From assembly GCA_035048495.1 (NCBI GenBank), contig CM068541.1, positions 13,523,929 to 13,587,928 on the forward strand: 64,000 nucleotides of DNA, given 5' to 3'. The notes under the pieces are model-generated. The model was not told the origin of the DNA. It saw nothing but the letters and a program-made list of their open reading frames with translations, and did no database searches. The position numbers were made by a program, and so were the translations under genes. The stretch comes from Euptelea pleiosperma. Lineage: Eukaryota; Streptophyta; Magnoliopsida; Ranunculales; Eupteleaceae. How positions within the stretch are numbered: position 1 is the stretch's first letter; each line of letters begins with the position of its first letter. Below are positions 57,500-64,000 of the stretch, piece after piece.

Positions 57500-57770
57500 A
57501 TGCCTGAGAGAGTGCCATATGGCAACTCTTTCGGGCCCAATGATGCATGAATTTTTGTCCCCCACCCCCTTGGCATACCTACACGCCAGCCGGATTGGTG
57601 GTTTCTAGCCATTCAATCCGAGTATGCAAAAAAAAAAAAAAAGGGCTCCAATTTCAACACCTAAAAATTAATCTCCATATGAAAAACGTTCAAATTAACA
57701 GGCTAGAAATCACGAATCAAGCTAATTTTTGGTGTATTGGTCCATAAAGATGTGGGCCAAACATTCATGG
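57500..57770. mobile_element. Foldback MITE, mixed family A/B
   Basis: GAGAGTGCCATATGGCAACT at the left, CCACCCCCTTGGCATACCTA, and the mirrored GGTCCATAAAGATGTGGGCC at the right. A further fragment follows at 57800-57910. Confidence 0.5.
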
Positions 57771-58424
57771 AGAAAAAAAATTCTCGAATTTAACGGTTAG
57801 AGGTATTAAAATGTTTAATCCAACGGATAAAATCACCAATTACACTGAATTTTGATCTGTAGATCCATAAATAGGGGACCAAACATCCATAAGATTGCTG
57901 TGCCCTAAAGACTGCTCCACTTGGGGGACTTCAAACTCGGGCTCACATTCATGGGTCAGTGGGCCCTAATGAGCTGCCACGTGGTGCTTTCTCGAGCCTA
58001 GGAGATCAAGTTGTGAGATAAATCATTTTTCATCGATTGCTACATGTGCTAGCAAATGTGCACCTCTAGTGCTCTATTGACGTAACAATTCACTGGTTTA
58101 TTTTGGTCTCCTCATTTGTCATTTTGTTTCCATTCATGTTAGGTAACAGGACCAATGCTCTAGGCTGCACATTGATATTTACTAAGGGCCTGTTTGGCAA
58201 CACCGAAATAAGTTACTTTTTTTACTTCCAAAAGTAAAACAGTTGAAAATTTTGATTGGGTATCCATTTTGGTATTGCTTCTCATAATTCAAAAACTTAC
58301 TTTTTTGTGGAAGCAAAATTATTTTCTTCTTGCTTCCGGTGGAAGCAAAAGCCAAAAATTATGTGAAAGCAAAAAAAAATTGTGGAACCGACACTTCTAA
58401 TTTTAAGTGTATTTTCAAATGCCA

Positions 58425-58543
58425 TTTTTTTTTTTATTGCGAGGTAAGCCTATTTTTAAAGAGATCAGTAACTTGGTGAAGGCGGGTTTTGAACCCAGGT
58501 CTATGGTATCATCGATTTACCAACTGAGCAAGCTGGCACCTTC
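58425..58543 (-). mobile_element. tRNA-derived SINE, copy 3
   Basis: Perfect 11-bp target duplication TTCAAATGCCA (58414-58424 and 58544-58554). The body is as in the other two SINEs, with the B-box-like GGTTCAAAACC on the minus strand and poly(A) seen as T at 58425-58435. A small deletion lies in the middle of the head. Confidence 0.8.
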
Positions 58544-58559
58544 TTCAAATGCCAATTTT

Positions 58560-59350
58560 ATCTTTGGCTCAAATAAAAAAAATAAAAAGAAAAATAAAAA
58601 AAAATTTTATTTTATCTTTTGCTCAAATAAAAAGAAGTTTTTAAATTTTACAACACAGTCATCTCCATCTTTGAGGGTTGGGGGTTCTCTCATTGTCTTT
58701 CTTCTCTCCATCTCTTCAACTGTGAGGTGGTATCATCTCTTAGACCCCGTCCATTGTGAGAAGGTTCGTCTCTCTCTCTCTTTAGTTGTCATTCTTTCTT
58801 TCAAAGGAATTTGTATTTTGGTTCTATCCACTAATTACACTTTATATTATGAAGTGTAGATAGAAAATATTTTATAAAGAGAGAAAAAGCAGGGATGGCT
58901 TGCTTAGCAGGTCAATAGACCATCTCTATTTTTTTTTTTATAATAATTACCATAAAACAACATGTCGCACCTGATGCATCGTTTATTAATTGTTGACCAT
59001 TTATAATTTAAATTTTTTGAAAAAATTCAACATATGTAATATTGGTTTATGATCTTTATTAATGATTTATTATAATATAATATGTATATATAATTATAAG
59101 GAAATGCATTTTTACTCAATTCATGCCAAACTAATTTTTTTACTTTTGACTTATAAGTCAGTGTTTTACCAAACAAACTTTTGCTTCTAAATAGCAACTT
59201 TTATATTCAACAACTTAATTTAGAAGTTACTTTATGCTTCCACTGTCTGCTAAACGGCCCGAAAGGTTGTTGCCTTATTGTCATAATAATACATATATGC
59301 TCTGTTTGTTAATAAAACACATGATTACTAACAATAAAGGTTGCATCCTA
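58560..59350. other. Intergenic stretch, no gene
   Basis: AT-rich. A forward ORF at 58407-58859 spans the SINE and low-complexity Lys/Asn runs and is not credible as a gene. Confidence 0.45.
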
Positions 59351-59560
59351 CACTACAAGAAAATATGGATTTAGCAATGTCCTTTTAATGACGACCATGA
59401 ATCTAACCGTCACTAAAAGTCTATGTAAATGTTAGCGGAAATTTTTGGTGGGAAGATATGGATCCTATAGCGACAGCCAGCTTCCCACCGTCGTTATAAA
59501 TGACTTTAAGTGATGGTCATGTGTTAGTCGTCACTAATGATCTGGTATAAAAAAATAAAA
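59351..59560. mobile_element. CACTA transposon terminus
   Basis: CACTACAAGAAAATATGG is a classic En/Spm-type 5' end. Sub-terminal words CGTCACTAA, GCGACAG and GTCGTTATAAATGAC follow in both orientations. The far end is not identified. Confidence 0.65.
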
Positions 59561-60055
59561 AAAAAACTGCCGGTTTTGTTCCCTCCCCTTTTGTTCTCGT
59601 GAATGCCCTAAACCCCTCCCCTATACCCCCTCCTCTCTTCTTGGTCGTCCACCCTTGGTGACCTCCGCCGTGCGACGCCGCTGCTGCTCCACTGTCGTGC
59701 CCTGCTGCTGCTTCACCACCGAGCATTTTTAGTGCTCCACCGAGCATTGATAGTGCTCCACCAGTGTGCGCTGCTTCTCTTCCACTACTAATGCTCCACC
59801 AACGCCCCCAATAAGTTTTCTCACCACCTCCCTTTTCAAACCTTTGGATCTTTATACCCTAAATAATGCTTAGTAATGCACCAATTCCACGGTTAAAAAT
59901 CAACCCCATGAAAATGCGGCTCCAATTCAGTGGCACCCCTTGTAAGGTTTCTCACTCCCCCTCCCCTCTCCCTCTTTCAAACTATTGAGATGAAGTCGGC
60001 TTACTTTTTGAATATTTTGTAGTTAGTTGGCTTGTACATGTAGACATGATTCTGA

Positions 60056-60308
60056 TATATATATGGGATAGAATGATCACTCATGCTATTCTTACTAATA
60101 GAATGACTAATGGACGCGGGGCCCACATGCATTTTCATCTTTAAATTCAATCAAGTCCATATTTGATAGGGTAGAAGTTTTAAAAATTACTGATTTTTTG
60201 TGAGGATGTCTCCATGCTGAGGAGATCATCCTCACTAAAAATCAGCTCTTAACTCATCTGCAAATATTAGTAAGAATAGGATGAGTCATTCTATCCCAGC
60301 CCATATAT
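60056..60308. mobile_element. Short TIR element (MITE)
   Basis: Left end ATATATGGGATAGAATGA, then CTATTCTTACTAAT. The right end reverse-complements to GGGATAGAATGACTCATCC and CTATTCTTACTAAT. About 250 bp with no ORF. Related to the fragment at 19034. Confidence 0.68.
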
Positions 60309-60573
60309 AACACGCTCTAGGGGCGCTCCAAACTTTGGGACCTTATTTAATTCGATGGTCCCGCGTACCCACTCCCACACTCGCACCTGCTCCTGCTCTA
60401 CGCTTTGGTCACTTATACACATCAAAAATCATCCTTATTGTGTATCTCTAGCCATTAGATATTAACTCTTTTTAAAGGAGTGGTTCTAGCCATTGGATTC
60501 TACTTTTTTCCGACAAATGGGTCTCATTTCTTTATTTTTCTAATGCATGTTCTGTCTGTAGTGTCTTTTTATT

Positions 60574-61283
60574 ATTATCGACAAATTTCTTAAAAAAAAA
60601 AAAAAAATTAAATCTATTTACAAAAGTATAAAAAAAAACTTTCTGACATTTACCAAAAAGGTAACTAAACGGCCTTTGAAAGGATGTCTCTCCCTGACAA
60701 AAATTAAAGCCGAAAAAGACTGACAAATCTCCTTTTAAAGGGCGTCTTTACTTGAAAGAGGCCCTTGAAATGGGCGTTTGCCCATAGAGGAGTAAAACTT
60801 GTCATGAGCCACGTGCCACACTCTTAGTGGATGCTGACCGTATGGATGTTTGGCCAGTCCCTCAGTGGACCTGCAAACCAAAAATCAGCCTGATTAGTAA
60901 TTTACAACCTTTGGATCTTTGCACTCAAATAATGCTCAAATTCCTACAGTTAAAATTCACCCATGAAAATAGCTTTAATCCAACGCTTATAAACCACTGA
61001 TCATGTTTATTTTTGGTGTGTAGGTCCACTTAGTGATTGGCCAAATATCTATACGGTTGGCATCCACTAAGAGTGTGCCATGTGTCTCTTATTGTGACAG
61101 AAGTTTTATTCCTCTATGGGTAAAGGCTTTTCAGCCTTTTTTCAGCTTTGATTTTTGTCAAGAGAGACGCCCTTTCAAAGGGCGTTCAGTTACTTTTTTT
61201 TTTTGTAAATGTCAAAAAGTTTTTTTGTTTTTGTAAATACATTTAAATTATATTTTTTTTCTTTTAAGAAATTTTCCGTATTA

Positions 61284-61284
<1 letters not shown>
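60574..61284. mobile_element. About 710-bp foldback element built around a family A MITE
   Basis: The left arm (about 60574-60930) and right arm (about 60945-61284) are reverse complements nearly end to end. Pairs include TTTCTTAAAA/TTTTAAGAAA, GACATTTACC/GTAAATGTC, CTTTGAAAGG/CCTTTCAAAG, GCCCATAGAGG/CCTCTATGGG and CCACACTCTTAGTGGATG/CATCCACTAAGAGTG. The family A core forms the middle. It is much longer than the other A copies. Confidence 0.75.

Positions 61285-61356
<72 letters not shown>
61285..61356. repeat. (TTA)n microsatellite
   Basis: About 23 TTA units, next to the right end of the foldback. Poly-Tyr and poly-Asn ORFs here are by-products. Confidence 0.92.
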
Positions 61357-61359
61357 AAC

Positions 61360-64000
61360 TAGTGGGTGCCCCGCGGCACTCCTCGACAAAGAATTTGCCA
61401 AAATCAGGTGAGTGGCGGAGATCCATCGTCCATTTTGGGTAGGATTAGATCTCGGCCCTTCTTTATTGATGCTTATAAGATGAGGTATAAGTAAGGAGAC
61501 AACCAATATGTTTTGTTATATAGAATAGTAAATGGCCCATGCCCACGGCACTCTCCAACAAAAGCGTTTGCAAAAAATTGGTGCCTTCTGCACTCAAATG
61601 GTATAGCGGACTGGGGCGTTACCGTTTTTCCATTATAATGGATTGTAATGCACATAGTGAGAAATGGGAAAATAACAGATATAACAAAAAAATAATGGTG
61701 TTGAAATTTAAATTTTGAATAAATTGAGGTCAAATGATGTGGATTGAGTGGCTGAAATCTAATCGTCCACTTTTGATCGATGGATTTGATCTCAACCACT
61801 CTTTATCTAACCGCCCACATTAGATGGATGGATAGGTTAAGAAAATACAACTGAGTTGTCTTGATATGTGCGTGGGTAGCCCGTGCCCGCTGCACTTTCC
61901 GACAAAGTGTTTGTCAAAATTGGGTGGGAGTTAATCTCAGCCATCGATATGAAGCATAGTGGATCTCAGCCACTCATTATTGAAGCCATATAAGATAAGA
62001 GGTGTATAAGAAAACCATTAAATTTCTGTTATATTCTATGCTTTTCCAAATTTTAAATTTTAAATTTTGAATTTCAGCACCACTTTTTTCCGTTTAAATC
62101 ATTAAAATCTTTTTTTCCATTTTTGCCCCTGGCCTTTTCAATCAGTTTTAACCTATGTTTTAAAACTCGGAACTCGGACTCGACTTGGAAGTCCCTTGGG
62201 CCGAGTCACCTCAAAGACTCGGGAGTTGACTCGGCTAGTCATTAAATTAATTATTAAATATTTAAATATATAAAAATTAATATTTATTAAAAAAAACTTT
62301 GAAAATTTATAAAATATAGTAAAAAAATTTAGAACTTCAAAAAAAAAAAAACATTTAAGTTTGAGTCGACTCGGCTTTTAAATGGTTGACTCGGTAAAGA
62401 CTCGGCCGCGTTTCCTAGTCAACTTGGCGAGGCATGCTAACCCGAATTTGTATGCCGAGTCGACTGGAAATACGATCGGGTCAAGTCGACTCGGCGAGTT
62501 TTAAAACGTAGGTTTTAACTCTAACACCCCTCTCGAGGCATAAAAAGTGGGGCTCCTGCGCCTGACCCTTGGGCTATATGTAAATCCAACCCATTTCATT
62601 CCTTATATGTAGGTAAATAGTAGGTGATCTCGTGCCTACGGCACTCATCGACAAAGCTTTTGCAAAATTGGGTGTGAGTGGCTGAGATCCACTGTCCATT
62701 TAGTGTGATAAGATCTCGGCCATCCTTTATGAAGCCGGATAAGAGGGGGAGACAACCGTCCTGTTTTGTTATATAGACTAGTGGGTACGGTGCCTCGTGC
62801 CATTGGCACTCCTCGACAAAGAATTTGCCAAAATCAGGTGAGTGGCGGAGATCCACCGTCCATTTGGGGGAGGATTAGATCTCGCCCATTCTTTGTTGAT
62901 GCTTATAAGAGGAGGTATAAGTAGGGAAACAACCAATGTGTTTTGTTATATAGAATAGTAAATGGCCCATGCCCATGGCACTCTCTGACAAAAGCGTTTG
63001 CAAAAATTGGTTGCCTTTTGCGCTCAAATGGTATAACGGACTAGGGCGTTACAGTTTTTTCCATTATAACGGCGGTTATAACGGATTGTAACGCAAAGAG
63101 GGAGAAATGGGAAAATAACAGAAATAACAAAAAATAACGGTGTTGAAATTTAAATTTTGAATAAATTGAGGTCAAATGAGGTGGATTGAGTGGCTAAAAT
63201 CTAACTGTCCACATTAGATCGATGGATTTGATCTCAACCGCTCTTTATCTAACCGTCCACATTAGATGGATGGATAAGATAAGAGAATACAATTGAGTTG
63301 TCTTGATATATGCGTGGGTGGCCCGTGCTTGCGGCACTTTCCGACAAAGTGTTTGTCAAAGAGTTAATCTCAGCCATCGATATGAAGCATAGTGGATCTC
63401 AGCCACTCATTACTAAAGCCATATAAGATAAGAGGGGTATAAGAAAACCAATAAATTTCTAATTTTTTTTTAATTTTAAATTTTCGAATTTTAAATTTTA
63501 AAATTTGAATTTCAGCACCACTTTTTTACGTTAAAATCCATTAAAATCTTCCTTTTTTTCATTTTTGCCCCTGGCCGTTTCCATCCATTTTAATGGCAAC
63601 ACCCCTCTCGAGGCATTAAAAGTGGGGCTCCTGAGCCTGACCCTTGGGCTATATGTAAATCCAACCCATTTCATTCCTTATATGTAGGTAAATAGTAGGT
63701 GACCCGTGCCCACAGCACTCATCAACAAAGCGGTTGTCAAAATTGGGTGTGAGTGACTGAGATCCACTGTCCATTTGGTGCGATAAGATCTCGGCCATCC
63801 TTTATGAAGCCGGATAAGAGGGAGAGACAACCGTCTTGTTTTGTTATATTAGTGGGTGCCCCGTGCCATCGGCACTCCTCGACAAAGAATTTGCCAAAAT
63901 TAGGTGAGTGGTGGAGATCCACCGTCCATTTGGGGGAGGATTAGATCTCGGCCTTTCTTTGTCGATGCTTATAAGAGGAGGTATAAGTAAGGAGACAACC
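61360..64000. repeat. Higher-order tandem repeat array, open at the right edge
   Basis: The landmark CCTCGACAAAGAATTTGCC lies at 61381, 62811 and 63877, giving large units of 1430 and 1066 bp. Most of the difference is a family C element in the first unit. Each large unit contains four related sub-units that start near GTGGGTGCCCCGTGCC or a variant, contain GGCACT...GACAAAG...TTTG(C/T)CAAAA, and end in TTTTGTTATATAGA. A family E-like patch (GTTATAACGG) lies between sub-units. No coding sequence. Confidence 0.78.
62153..62511. mobile_element. hAT-like element, family C, solo copy
   Basis: Perfect 8-bp target duplication GTTTTAAC (62145-62152 and 62512-62519). Terminal repeats CTATGTTTTAAAACTC and, reverse-complemented, CTACGTTTTAAAACTC. 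The interior has GAGTCGACTCGGC words. The sister array unit (about 63590) lacks it, giving an empty site for comparison. Confidence 0.82.

Noticed and set aside
58407..58859. 150-residue forward ORF
   Set aside because: Crosses a SINE and Lys/Asn low-complexity sequence; no domain.
61209..61506. Poly-Tyr and poly-Asn ORFs
   Set aside because: Translations of the (TTA)n microsatellite.

Overview
This window is nuclear DNA of a flowering plant. Evidence: GT-AG split genes, one of them a plant-specific leucine-rich-repeat receptor kinase (LRR-RLK) with a malectin-like ectodomain; Ty3/gypsy (Tekay/Del-like) and Ty1/copia LTR retrotransposons; plant L1-type LINEs; tRNA-derived SINEs; and very many short palindromic DNA elements. 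The repeat load and very long introns fit a mid-sized to large woody angiosperm genome. I cannot fix the species. There are no bacterial genes, CRISPR arrays or rRNA genes.

The host content is mainly two tandem, same-strand copies of one LRR VIII-2 receptor kinase gene. Copy 1 (1-11149, 5' end outside the window) has ten LRR and linker exons, the malectin domain, a transmembrane segment and a kinase domain with all catalytic motifs. It also has a TGA in the malectin exon, a 1-nt frameshift in the C-terminal tail, one LRR exon replaced by a small hairpin, and two in-frame tandem duplications near the C terminus. Copy 2 (20918-about 49095) has a recognisable signal-peptide exon and then an intron of about 16.1 kb that holds a complete Tekay-like retrotransposon (27561-36427, 5-bp target duplication AGCTT). 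The rest of its ectodomain follows at 37100-49095. Copy 2 is damaged at its last visible splice donor and runs into a 100-N assembly gap (49927-50026). No malectin or kinase exons of copy 2 appear after the gap. Both copies carry the same LINE remnant in the same intron, so the LINE is older than the gene duplication.

Region by region: 1-11.15 kb, RLK copy 1. 11.15-20.9 kb, intergenic, filled with foldback MITEs, TIR elements and two SINEs. 20.9-49.1 kb, RLK copy 2 with its swollen introns. 50.0-51.6 kb, the 3' end of a copia element. 51.7-53.0 kb, two minisatellites and a CACTA terminus. 53.47-53.89 kb, a small unknown membrane-protein ORF. 54-61.3 kb, more MITEs, a third SINE, a CACTA terminus and a palindrome of about 710 bp. 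61.36-64.0 kb, a higher-order tandem repeat that runs off the right edge.

No intact multi-gene system can be supported. The most unusual material is the decayed receptor-kinase pair and the nested foldback elements: two main MITE families (called A and B here), three hAT-like families with 8-bp target duplications, and a tandem hairpin module inside the retrotransposon LTR. Exon boundaries were placed by eye from splice consensus, reading-frame phase and comparison of the two copies. Family names for transposons rest on structure and remembered motifs, not on searches.
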